NCBI GenBank assembly: GCA_016744295.1
Contig: JADGEQ010000020.1
Span: 48,890-112,889, forward strand
Source: Desulfobacteraceae bacterium
GTDB lineage: Bacteria > Desulfobacterota > Desulfobacteria > Desulfobacterales > Desulfobacteraceae
DNA length: 64,000 nt
Direction of reading: 5' to 3'
Shown here: piece by piece, positions 42,699-50,347 of the stretch
Position numbering within the stretch: position 1 is the first letter of the stretch
Layout of the letters: each line of letters starts with the position of its first letter
The notes under the pieces: generated by a model
What the model was told of the DNA's origin: nothing
What the model saw: only the letters and a program-made list of their open reading frames with translations
Database searches by the model: none
Program-made: the position numbers and the translations under genes

Positions 42699-43016
42699 TT
42701 ATAGCCATACAGCCCAGTCGCCATAGTCAAATGTTCCGCTGCCATGATGCAATTTACCCTCACCTTGCAACTGCCGAAAAGCGTCCTGCCTTCTGCCCAA
42801 AATTTCAGGCAGAATATTCAAAGTGTGATGTGCCGGGAACACATGCTTCACCGGCAGCGCCGACACCCGCTCCAGGGAGTTGAGGTACGCCTCTGGATCG
42901 GTGGACGGAAAATAGGCAAATAATATGACCGCCAATATGATCCCAATGAATGTGGGTGACTACTGCGATAATCGGCTTGTCAGTTAGCGTTATGACTTTA
43001 TCATAAATATTTCTAT
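42699..43016 (-). pseudogene. Remnant of an MBL-fold (metallo-beta-lactamase-like) hydrolase
   Basis: Upstream, near 42950-43016, one frame encodes NIYDKVITLTDKPIIAVVTHIHWDHIGGH (key part VTHIHWDHIGGH), the zinc-binding HxHxDH motif. The following DNA has lost the middle of the gene. A second frame gives the C-terminal part, SLERVSALPVKHVFPAHHTL then a normal end at 42699. Together they make about 100 codons of a family normally over 220 residues, so this is an internally deleted relic. No start codon with a site is visible. Confidence 0.6.
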
Positions 43017-43024
43017 TATTTGCC

Positions 43025-43849
43025 CTATGATTGCTGGCTTACTAACGCCCTAAACTCGTGTATAAACTCATTAAATTCTATGGTGTAAATCCTTTTAAAC
43101 ACATCGTTGTGTGAGTTTCTACTTGTAAGCTTTTTTATGTAGGATAGAAATTTTTCCTTACCATGTTTTTTTATAAGATAATCAACTATACATGCAAATT
43201 CAGAATACATGAATGCGATCTTGTGTTGTGTAACAATATTAACCTGGTTTTGTTTCTTTGTGTTGAAATACTCTGGAGGTAAAAAATTACCTTTCCGAAT
43301 GTATTCATATGTTTCGTTCTTGGAAGGATAACATGATGTTCCCATTTGATTTGAGCTATAAACAGCAATACCTTCAAGTAACCATGCTGGATATTGAGAG
43401 GCACGAATTATTCCTGAATGTTGATGAAGCAAAGAGTGTGACAGTTCATGCCTAAGGTAAATATCTAAAGAAATTTTACCATTTTCAGCGTCTTTTATTG
43501 CCAATGGAGATATGACTATGTCACCATTGAAATACGCACAAGCTCTTGTTTTGGAGATTGAACGCCGATAAAAACTCTCTTGATCTCTAAAAAGAAAAAT
43601 TCTTGGTTTTTTTAAAAATTTTAATTCATGAAAATCCTCAACTAATGGGATTAAAGAACTTATTCCTTTAAGGCCTTTGTCTTCAGCTCCATTTTGAATA
43701 TAAATAACAGTATTTTCTGATTCATTTTTTGAGAAACCAATAATTATCGGAGAATATGGAAAAAGCTTACCAAATAAAAAGCTATAAACGGCAAGGCTGA
43801 TAATAAAAACAAAAATAAATGCAATTGAATAGTTTGATTTTTTACTCAT
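43025..43849 (-). CDS. Putative membrane-anchored metallopeptidase (peptidase MA-like)
   Basis: The 274-residue protein has an N-terminal hydrophobic anchor (about 9-28), then an extracytoplasmic domain. LRHELSHSLLH (about 131-141) is an HExxH zinc motif, and YPAWLLEGIAVYSS (about 152-165) supplies the third ligand Glu in the WLxEG pattern of gluzincin peptidases of the MA clan. Similar proteins are annotated as hypothetical peptidases; the target is unknown. AGGAC lies 6 bases before the ATG. It is a full-length gene flanked by an MBL remnant and an attC-like spacer. Confidence 0.75.
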   Translation of the reverse strand: MSKKSNYSIAFIFVFIISLAVYSFLFGKLFPYSPIIIGFSKNESENTVIYIQNGAEDKGLKGISSLIPLVEDFHELKFLKKPRIFLFRDQESFYRRSISKTRACAYFNGDIVISPLAIKDAENGKISLDIYLRHELSHSLLHQHSGIIRASQYPAWLLEGIAVYSSNQMGTSCYPSKNETYEYIRKGNFLPPEYFNTKKQNQVNIVTQHKIAFMYSEFACIVDYLIKKHGKEKFLSYIKKLTSRNSHNDVFKRIYTIEFNEFIHEFRALVSQQS

Positions 43850-43860
43850 CTGAAAGTCCT

Positions 43861-43993
43861 GTATAACCCCGTCGCCAGAGGTAATTACCGCAGATTTACC
43901 ACAAAATGTATTAGAACATTATTATAAATAATTTGCTGCAACCTTAAAAAAAGAAAGCCTGGGGTAATTGTCAGCTACACGAAATTGTTAAGT
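43861..43993. repeat. attC-like spacer with both cores
   Basis: Left core GTATAAC (43861-43867, one mismatch to RYYYAAC) and right core GTTAAGT (43987-43993, full match to GTTRRRY) bound a spacer of 133 bases. Internal pairing is only partial. The thioesterase stop codon lies within the right core. Confidence 0.5.
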
Positions 43994-44437
43994 GCCTATG
44001 GCCCCTGCATGATCAATTTTTATTCCGGGAGCCCCTTTCTCAAGTTGTTTACGCAGATCTTGTGGAATATCCATTTTAATATGTTGAGCAACACTTACCA
44101 TTACATAAACAATTTTAGCAGACGCTATAATTGTGGAACTTTCATAATTGTAGAAGTCAACTTGTAAAGAATAAGATGAGGTTCCTATTCTGCTAGGCTT
44201 AACCGTAATCGCAATAATTTCATCGAAATGAGCGGGTGCTTTCCAATTAATTGAAAGGTTTACTACTTGATTATCGATGCCCTTATATAAAATATCATTA
44301 TAATTGCCCCAAATGCTCCGCATGAATTCTGTACAAGCAATATCAATATAATCTACATATCTACCATTAAAAACTACTTTTTGTGCATCGCATTCAGAAT
44401 ATCTTACTCGAAGAAGATAACAAAAATCATTATTCAT
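43988..44437 (-). CDS. 4HBT-type acyl-CoA thioesterase
   Basis: The 149-residue protein is a hotdog thioesterase of the YbgC/4-hydroxybenzoyl-CoA group. VRYSECDAQKVVFNGRYVDY (about 11-30) carries the catalytic Asp in the D-x-x-x-x-x-x-x-x-x-Y-x-x-Y arrangement, and VNLSINWKAPAHFDEIIAI (about 59-77) the second strand. The substrate is a short or aromatic acyl-CoA by family, not otherwise shown. The stop codon TAA (43988-43990) is inside the integron-type core GTTAAGT, and the gene has no visible promoter. Confidence 0.8.
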   Translation of the reverse strand: MNNDFCYLLRVRYSECDAQKVVFNGRYVDYIDIACTEFMRSIWGNYNDILYKGIDNQVVNLSINWKAPAHFDEIIAITVKPSRIGTSSYSLQVDFYNYESSTIIASAKIVYVMVSVAQHIKMDIPQDLRKQLEKGAPGIKIDHAGAIGT

Positions 44438-44465
44438 TTATTTTCTTTTCCCGTTTATATTGGGT

Positions 44466-44591
44466 GCTTAACGTTTAAGCTGAGTTGCCGGGGGGGTGAT
44501 GCCGACAAACTTAGCATTGTTGCAATTTATATTGAAACCGGCGCTTTTAAAGGCTGCTCAGTGGCCCAGATTAACTCCAGCGCTGGGTTTT
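44466..44591. repeat. Long attC-like site, copy C, with canonical left core
   Basis: Left core GCTTAAC (44466-44472) is a full RYYYAAC match. GCTGAGTT (44479-44486) pairs with AACTCCAGC (44573-44581) with one extra C, as in copy B. The right core has decayed to GGGTTTTTT. A further core-like GTTAAGG follows at 44708-44714, so two sites may be nested here. Confidence 0.6.
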
Positions 44592-44708
44592 TTTTACCGC
44601 TTTTGGCTCCAACTCTGGAATTGCCAAAGCCCCTATGAACAGACCCAAAAAAAATACCAAACATAGGCGAGACCAGTCTCGGCTTTTACGGTTTGGCTAA
44701 GCAATTTG

Positions 44709-45176
44709 TTAAGGCTCCCACTTGTAACGTTTTTTCCTTTTAGAACCATTTTGATAGGAAGGATCTTGTTTCGGAACCATTATTTCATTGAGAAACTTTG
44801 CATTTAATTTTTCTATTATTTTAATTGAGGAACTATTTTCCGGATCACTGGTTAAAATAACCTTATCATAAAAATTTCGGATAAAAGGCCTGATAGCATT
44901 GCAGGCAAAATATGCGTAAGAATTGCCTCGATACTCTGGTAATATTTCATAACCTATGTGTCCAACGCATTGCATTATATGATTTGTTTCTCCAACTTTA
45001 AAATTAAGATGGCCAACCTTGTTTCCAATCTTATCTGTAATTTTGAAATGATAAAAAGGTACAAGTTCTCCTCCTGGTTCAACATCAACTATTTTTTTAA
45101 AAATAAGTTTGATAGGTCCAGAGTGCATATTTAAAGTTGGTTTTGATAAATATCCGAGTTGGAGGAAACATTTCAA
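44709..45176 (-). CDS. GNAT-like acetyltransferase
   Basis: About 155 residues. HIGYEILPEYRGNSYAYFAC (about 73-92) is a GNAT acetyl-CoA loop of the form YRGNxYA, and VILTSDPENSSSIKIIEKLN (about 106-125) the N-x-x-S-x-x-x-x-x-x-L motif, as in the DUF-type GNATs of the RimJ group. The ATG at 45174-45176 overlaps the stop of the acyl-CoA ligase by 4 bases. An internal ATG (45128) starts the conserved sequence and may be the real start. The stop TAA lies within GTTAAGG, a near-core sequence. Confidence 0.72.
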   Translation of the reverse strand: MKCFLQLGYLSKPTLNMHSGPIKLIFKKIVDVEPGGELVPFYHFKITDKIGNKVGHLNFKVGETNHIMQCVGHIGYEILPEYRGNSYAYFACNAIRPFIRNFYDKVILTSDPENSSSIKIIEKLNAKFLNEIMVPKQDPSYQNGSKRKKRYKWEP

Positions 45177-46849
45177 GAGTCGATCAGGTCCTTTTTCAAA
45201 ATTTTACCTACAGTGGATTTGGGCAGGGTTTTTCTTATTTCCACCTCAATGGGCCATTTGTACTTGGCCAGTTTTTGGGAGCAAAAATCAATGATTTCTT
45301 TCTGGGTGGTGGTTTTGCCTTGTTTGAGCTGCAAAAAGACCTTTATTGCTTCGCCGCGTTTGGGATGGGGGATACCGACGCAGCAGGCCTCCTTCACCTT
45401 TGGATGTTCATAGAGAACTTCTTCGATTTCTCTTGGGTATACATTGTACCCGCCCGAGATGATCATATCTTTGATTCGGTCGATGATGAAGAAATAGCCA
45501 TCCTCGTCCATGAAGGCAATGTCACCCGTGTGAAGCCAGCCATCGCTGGAAATGGATTTACCGGTTTCCTCCGGGCGGTTCAAATATCCTTTCATCACCT
45601 GGGGACCTTTGACCATGAGTTCACCCGGTTCTCCTACAGGCATTTGAGTTACACCATCTTCGGTGTCAACTATGCAGCAGCTGACATCTGACAAAGGAAG
45701 GCCGATACTGCCGGCTTTTCTTTTGCCCTTGAACGGGTTGACATGGGTGACCGGGCTGGATTCGCTCAACCCGTATCCTTCGATAATGACGGATCCTGTT
45801 CGCTTCTGGAAGGAGTTGATAATCTCCAGGGGAAGGGGAGAACTGCCTGAGAAACTTTCCTCAAGACTGCTCAAATCACGGGTTTCCATTTCTGGATGAT
45901 TAAGCATGCCGATAAACATGGTGGGGACCAGGGGGGCAAAGCTGGGCCTGAATTTTTCAATAGCTTTAAACAGTTCCTGGGGCTGGGGTTTGGGCACCAG
46001 CACATTTGTCCAGGCCATGTAGATGGCAAAGTTCATGGAGGTGGAAAGTCCAAACACATGGAAAAAGGGCAATGCCCCCAGCAGGATGCCGTTTCCCCTG
46101 ACAAAATCGGGAAACCAGGCTTCCAACTGCTGGATCTGGCAGCTCAGATTCCGATGGGTCAGCATGACGCCTTTGGGGACCCCGGTTGTTCCCCCGGTGT
46201 ACTGGACCATGGCCAGATCATCGATGTCAATGGCAGACCTTTTCGTCATCTTCCGGGCGGATTTGAGAACCTCTTTGAATTGAAAGAGATTGTCTGCCGG
46301 GTGAACTGTGGCTGCAAGGCCTTTTTTTTTGGCAACCAGAGGAAAGAGTAGGCGCTTGGCAAGGGGTAGAAAATCCCCCATTGAAGTGTGGATGATGGCC
46401 CTGATCCGGGTGGTTTTCCTGAGTTGGACCATGCGGTCGGCCAGAAGATCCATGGTGATCAGAATTTTTGCACCCGAGTCGTTGAATTGGTATGAAAGTT
46501 CTCTGTCTGAATACAAAGGGTTGTTCATGACGGCAACCCCACCTATTCGCAGGGTGGCATAGTAGGCGACCACACAGGGAATGGTATTGGGCAGAAGAAT
46601 GGCAACCCGGTCTCCTGAGTTGATCCCAAAGCCCTGGAGCACAGTGGCAAACCGGTCTGTCAGCGTATTTAGTTCCTGAAAGGTGATGGTGTAGCCCTGG
46701 AAAATTAATGCCACCCGTTCCGGGTATTCAAGGGCTGCCCTGTCCAGGAAATCCGGGATCAGGGCCTCAGTATATTGAATGGTTTTGACCGTTTTTGCAT
46801 CATAGGCCTTATACCATGGACGGGTATGATAAGTTCCATTCTGGGACAT
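45173..46849 (-). CDS. Long-chain fatty-acid-CoA ligase (FadD-like)
   Basis: A 558-residue adenylate-forming enzyme. VQYTGGTTGVPKGVMLTHRN (about 213-232) is the AMP-binding P-loop; EGYGLSESSPVTHVNPF (about 356), DGWLHTGDIAFMDEDG (about 431) and DRIKDMIISGGYNVYPRE (about 450) follow, and PKSTVGKILKKDL at the C-terminus holds the catalytic Lys. It is full length and intact. Its GC content and codon choice resemble the core genes more than the AT-rich cassettes around it, so it may have been a core gene that was stranded or brought in separately. AAAGGA lies 8 bases before the ATG. Confidence 0.87.
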   Translation of the reverse strand: MSQNGTYHTRPWYKAYDAKTVKTIQYTEALIPDFLDRAALEYPERVALIFQGYTITFQELNTLTDRFATVLQGFGINSGDRVAILLPNTIPCVVAYYATLRIGGVAVMNNPLYSDRELSYQFNDSGAKILITMDLLADRMVQLRKTTRIRAIIHTSMGDFLPLAKRLLFPLVAKKKGLAATVHPADNLFQFKEVLKSARKMTKRSAIDIDDLAMVQYTGGTTGVPKGVMLTHRNLSCQIQQLEAWFPDFVRGNGILLGALPFFHVFGLSTSMNFAIYMAWTNVLVPKPQPQELFKAIEKFRPSFAPLVPTMFIGMLNHPEMETRDLSSLEESFSGSSPLPLEIINSFQKRTGSVIIEGYGLSESSPVTHVNPFKGKRKAGSIGLPLSDVSCCIVDTEDGVTQMPVGEPGELMVKGPQVMKGYLNRPEETGKSISSDGWLHTGDIAFMDEDGYFFIIDRIKDMIISGGYNVYPREIEEVLYEHPKVKEACCVGIPHPKRGEAIKVFLQLKQGKTTTQKEIIDFCSQKLAKYKWPIEVEIRKTLPKSTVGKILKKDLIDS

Positions 46850-46962
46850 GGCAGTTTCCTTTTGTTAAATTTAAAGGCTGATGTTTATCAACCTCCATGC
46901 CTTAAGGCAAGCATAGATTATAAATGAGGACAATATACAACCCTTCCTTGTAAACATTATGG

Positions 46963-47571
46963 TTAATAAAGAGAGTTCATCCTTACACTAAAATGCATAT
47001 GCGGGCCGTTGTTGCCCAGGGCATTCGAGATATTTCCAATGGTGTTAATCGCATTAAGCACACCATCTTCCGATTGGATTTTTTTACCCAAAAAGGTCGC
47101 TGCTTCTTGAATCTCAATATCAGTCGTGACTTTAGAAATAGCGTCTGCCAGCTCTTCAGCCTTGAGTCTTTTTTGGGAAGACAGCTTTAACCCCCCACCG
47201 AACCTAACAACCTGATTACCCCAGAAAGGCTGATCTCCAAAAAATGGACAGATAACCGTCGGACGCCCTGCCCGCATACCAGCGGCGGTTGTATACCAGC
47301 CTCCCCGCTTTAGGTTGGGCATTCCAGGTACCGGAAACGCTGTCCTAGAAGCTAACATTGCATGAAAGACATCAGAATCGCTGGCACATTTAACTTCTCA
47401 GCAATGGAGACCGCGCCTAAAGCTTTCGGATGGTATATGACTAAATCAGGTTTAAAATCGGCTCCCGGTAAAAATCATGGCAGTATAGCCCTTTTTTTTG
47501 AGAGCTTTGCCCAAAACAATGAAGGGTTGAACATCTCCACGAGAAGCAAATGTATTTATAAAAATCTTTAC
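46963..47571 (-). pseudogene. Remnant of a family 1/28 glycosyltransferase (sterol/macrolide glucosyltransferase-like)
   Basis: Three frames on the minus strand carry pieces of one protein in order. About 47571-47465 encodes KIFINTFASRGDVQPFIVLG, the GT1/28 N-terminal nucleotide-fold start. About 47462-47355 encodes ADFKPDLVIYHPKALGAVSI. Then 47358-46963 encodes TTAAGMRAGRPTVICPFFGD followed by QPFWGNQV, the sugar-nucleotide-binding C-terminal motif. The frames are joined by deletions, and the total is about 200 codons against about 420 normally. This was a UDP-glucose:sterol-type transferase and is now dead. Confidence 0.7.
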
Positions 47572-47589
47572 CCTATTGATGGGCAAGTA

Positions 47590-48003
47590 TTATTCAAAGG
47601 GAAAATTTTTATCTTGTATTATCAAATTATTAGCAAGTCCTATGCAATCTAACATTGAGAAACTTAAATCGAATTTTCTTTTGCTTTTCAAATCTATGCA
47701 TCTAAAGGAATGGTGAATCCCTGAGGGTAGCCGGAAGGATTTTATAGATAAAATTTTTATTTCATTTCCAGCCTCCAATGTTGCACGGATTTCTTGATTA
47801 CTGCCGATTGAATTCTGATTGTCAACTTCCCATGAAATAGGGGTAAGCCAATAACTGACAATAAGTATGTCTCGTTGTAGTTTGTTGACATGCCCAATAT
47901 GTTCTTTGGCTCCTGGGGGGCCGTCACTAGGCAAAGCGACCCAGCAACCACTGAGCATCATGGCGGTTATGCTGCTAATTATTATGAATTTAGATATTTT
48001 CAT
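47590..48003 (-). CDS. Putative lipoprotein, 137 residues, function unknown
   Basis: ATG 48003 starts MKISKFIIISSITAMMLSGC, a lipoprotein signal with a lipobox ending LSGC (Cys 20) that would be lipid-modified. The frame opens further up to 48030, but the signal fits only this start. The mature part of about 117 residues is soluble, with no family I know. It lies just upstream of the glycosyltransferase relic. The start region is next to GCTAACGTTTGAACTC (48011-48026), which looks like the left half of an attC-like site. Confidence 0.6.
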   Translation of the reverse strand: MKISKFIIISSITAMMLSGCWVALPSDGPPGAKEHIGHVNKLQRDILIVSYWLTPISWEVDNQNSIGSNQEIRATLEAGNEIKILSIKSFRLPSGIHHSFRCIDLKSKRKFDLSFSMLDCIGLANNLIIQDKNFPFE

Positions 48004-48114
48004 GTGGTGAATGCTAACGTTTGAACTCACTGATTTTTATGGAGCGCAACAGAGTAAAAAATCCAGTGCAGTGATTTTCTCTGTGTTCTCATCTTTCTGT
48101 CGATTGGCTTTATT

Positions 48115-48582
48115 TCAATCATGATTTTGTAATATTCCATTTACCGTCTCCATTGGAATTCCACTTTTTTCAACAATTTGTTTTACAGAAAGACCTTTCT
48201 CGCTCATGTTATTAACGAAAGTTTCGAGTGGTTCTCCGACTTCAACTAAATGTTTATCATGATCAAAAAAACGAATAGCCCTTTGCCCCCATGGTTCTTC
48301 ATGAATTCCATGTAAAAATTCTACCTGTTCGTTGTTTAGTTTATTATAAGCTTCATCAATCAGTTCCGTTTCGAAATATAATTCAAATCTGTTAGAATTA
48401 GACCTAGTTTCTAATCGCTTGCTTATTAAATGATCTGGTTGTATTTCCCAAATTGCTAATCCACATTTCAAAATTACATTTTTTCCGAAATCATGTTCAA
48501 TGTCTTGACTGAGCAATCGAACATAGAAGTCTTTTGATTTTTCAATATCATTTACAAATATTACCGAAGAATGAAATTTCAT
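48115..48582 (-). CDS. VOC-family (glyoxalase/bleomycin-resistance-like) protein
   Basis: The 155-residue protein has the vicinal-oxygen-chelate fold. FHSSVIFVNDIEKSKDFYVR (about 3-22) is the first beta-alpha-beta unit, and WGQRAIRFFDHDKHLVEVGE (about 97-116) is the second, with the metal-type Glu near its end. The last about 35 residues (SVKQIVEKSGIPMETVNGIL) form an added helical stretch resembling a small HTH. The function could be lyase, dioxygenase or drug binding. GGAAA lies 7 bases before the ATG. A cassette-type gene without its own promoter visible. Confidence 0.8.
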   Translation of the reverse strand: MKFHSSVIFVNDIEKSKDFYVRLLSQDIEHDFGKNVILKCGLAIWEIQPDHLISKRLETRSNSNRFELYFETELIDEAYNKLNNEQVEFLHGIHEEPWGQRAIRFFDHDKHLVEVGEPLETFVNNMSEKGLSVKQIVEKSGIPMETVNGILQNHD

Positions 48583-48617
48583 GGTATATTTCCTTTTATC
48601 ATTTTAATTTCTTTTTT

Positions 48618-48676
48618 ATACAGAAGCCCCAATCAGCGGCATCGCTTTTTATGTCGGCTGGATTTATTCGTTAGCC
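48618..48676. repeat. attC-like imperfect palindrome
   Basis: AATCAGCGGCAT and ATGTCGGCTGGAT pair imperfectly around GCTTTTT, and the right end GTTAGCC (48670-48676) matches GTTRRRY except one position. The last codons of the QueG-like gene run into this core. Confidence 0.45.
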
Positions 48677-49587
48677 ATCTTTCCAGAATTTTTTGCACTT
48701 TCCATTGCAATTAAAACATTCCTGCGGAATAGATTGTAAGGAATCCCTGTGTTAAGATGACCAAGTTTTTCTCTATATTCTTCTTCTGATAGAGCAATCA
48801 AATCAGGTAAATAATAAAATGTTTCCCAATCTTTAATTTTCTTTTGAAACAATTCTGTCATATGCGTTGCTAAAGGATGATCAAGATGTTTTCTGTTCCA
48901 TGGACAGGCTTGTTGGCATATTTCACAATCACCTACTCTATTTTCCATTATGGCGTGAGCATTTTTAGGTAAATCTGCATTCTGCAATAAATTTGAAAGA
49001 CACTTTTTCCTATCAAGGACATATGGTTTGTTCAACGCCGCCAAAGGACACGCTTGTTGACATTTGCTGCATTTGTGGCAATGGTTAGGCACCTCCTTGG
49101 TGTTGTGTTCAAGGTCGGCGTTTGTAATAATCCCACCAAGGGCTAAGAATGTCCCATACTTTTTTGATATGAGCAAAGTATGCTTGCCTTGCCAACCCAA
49201 GCCTGCTCTTATTGCGGCAAGTTTTAGCGGTAGAATAGACCCGTCTTCTTTGGAATCATCACAAACAATGGCTTTATAGCCTTGATTTTTTAGTAAATTG
49301 AGAATAGGTTCAAGCGGCTTCACAACATCAAGAAAAAACTCTGAAAGATAGAGTCTGCTTGTTCTACCATACCAGGGGTTTGTCCATACTGGCAGGGTCA
49401 GTCCTCCAATGTAAACACCTGCTACAATAATTGTTTTTGCATCTGGTAAAGACAATTTAGGATTTCGGCGGGGTGAAGAACTCAACGCATAGTCTGAAAA
49501 TTCCGAAACTTCAGCAAATCCCAAAGTATCTATTCCTGTAGAATCAGCAAGATTTTTGATTTTTTCTGAAAGCAGGTTTTTACTCAA
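48664..49587 (-). CDS. QueG-like epoxyqueuosine reductase family iron-sulfur protein
   Basis: The 307-residue protein resembles the cobalamin-dependent epoxyqueuosine reductase QueG and related proteins. LAAIRAGLGWQGKHTLLIS (about 126-144) and GTFLALGGIIT (about 149-159) belong to its N-terminal cobalamin/catalytic domain. CHKCSKCQQACPLAAL (about 173-188) and CEICQQACPWN (about 226-236) bind two [4Fe-4S] clusters. QueG performs the last step of queuosine synthesis. It is slightly shorter than the classical enzyme (about 350-380), and some family members have other roles, so the exact activity is open. It is unusually large for a cassette gene. Confidence 0.75.
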   Translation of the reverse strand: MSKNLLSEKIKNLADSTGIDTLGFAEVSEFSDYALSSSPRRNPKLSLPDAKTIIVAGVYIGGLTLPVWTNPWYGRTSRLYLSEFFLDVVKPLEPILNLLKNQGYKAIVCDDSKEDGSILPLKLAAIRAGLGWQGKHTLLISKKYGTFLALGGIITNADLEHNTKEVPNHCHKCSKCQQACPLAALNKPYVLDRKKCLSNLLQNADLPKNAHAIMENRVGDCEICQQACPWNRKHLDHPLATHMTELFQKKIKDWETFYYLPDLIALSEEEYREKLGHLNTGIPYNLFRRNVLIAMESAKNSGKMANE

Positions 49588-49626
49588 TTTTTTTTCCTAA
49601 CTCCTTCTATTTATTTTTGTCAGTAA

Positions 49627-49680
49627 GGCGAACCTTGTAATTCAGGGCCACCGATCGAAGGGAGTGAACAAGGGTTAAGT
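49627..49680. repeat. attC-like site with canonical right core
   Basis: AACCTTGT (49631-49638) pairs with ACAAGGGTT (49668-49676) with one extra base, and the right core GTTAAGT (49674-49680) fits GTTRRRY fully. The inner part TTCAGGGCCACCGATCGAAG is close to the half-site at 63751. The methyltransferase stop codon lies in this core. Confidence 0.6.
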
Positions 49681-50256
49681 GTCATTTTTACCAAAATAGT
49701 TAACCGCGAGCGCATTTTGACCTTTCAAGGTTTTGACTTGATTGACGTCAAAAGTTAATTCTGAAAATTCACTTACCAATTCTCGTAAAAAATTGGGACT
49801 TGAATGATGCATGTCTATTCCGAAGCTTGATTTAAACCTCTTTTCAGTATTACTGCAAAATTCAACCATATGAATAATGCCACAAGGGACTAATACTCTT
49901 TTAATTTCAGAAATAATTTTCCTCTTTAAAGAGTCTTCAGGAACACATGTTAATACTGCACAAAGTATAATGGTATTGAAATGATTCTCAGGATAATTGA
50001 TTTTGTAATTCTTACTCTGGAATAATGATAGATGAGGGTGCTTAAGATTGCCTCTTTTAATTATTTTGGCTGAAGTATCAACTCCTAAGATATTTTTATA
50101 ACCAAGTGAAGATAGAACCTCACAGGTTCTGCCGTACCCACAACCATAATCCAGAATAGAATTCTCTTTTGGAATAAGTTGGAGAAACTTACCAGTATCG
50201 ATTTCAAGATTGAAATTAACTTTATCAGCAACGGAATTCCAAGTTTTATTTTGCAT
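49675..50256 (-). CDS. Class I SAM-dependent methyltransferase
   Basis: About 193 residues. NSILDYGCGYGRTCEVLSSL (about 32-51) binds SAM, ILGVDTSAKIIKRG (about 56-69) gives the acidic ribose contact, and FNTIILCAVLTCVPED plus RVLVPCGIIHMVEF are later motifs. The frame opens at 50298, but the first 14 codons come from the attC-like spacer, so I start at ATG 50256. The TAA stop (49675-49677) lies inside the GTTAAGT core. Substrate unknown. It is bounded on both sides by attC-like sites, so it forms a textbook cassette. Confidence 0.8.
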   Translation of the reverse strand: MQNKTWNSVADKVNFNLEIDTGKFLQLIPKENSILDYGCGYGRTCEVLSSLGYKNILGVDTSAKIIKRGNLKHPHLSLFQSKNYKINYPENHFNTIILCAVLTCVPEDSLKRKIISEIKRVLVPCGIIHMVEFCSNTEKRFKSSFGIDMHHSSPNFLRELVSEFSELTFDVNQVKTLKGQNALAVNYFGKNDT

Positions 50257-50267
50257 AAGGTTTTGAC

Positions 50268-50347
50268 ACTTAACGGTTGAATTGACGGGCCGCGCCACAG
50301 AACTTGAAAAAGGCGGTTGAGTTGCTAGCGGTCCCGTCCAGTGATTT
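50268..50347. repeat. attC-like site interrupted by a group II intron
   Basis: Left core ACTTAAC (50268-50274) is a full RYYYAAC match. TTGACGGGCCGC (50282-50293) pairs with GCGGTCCCGTCCA (50328-50340) with extra unpaired bases. The right core is absent: after CAGTGATTT the intron begins at 50348, which suggests insertion at or beside the right core. Confidence 0.55.
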
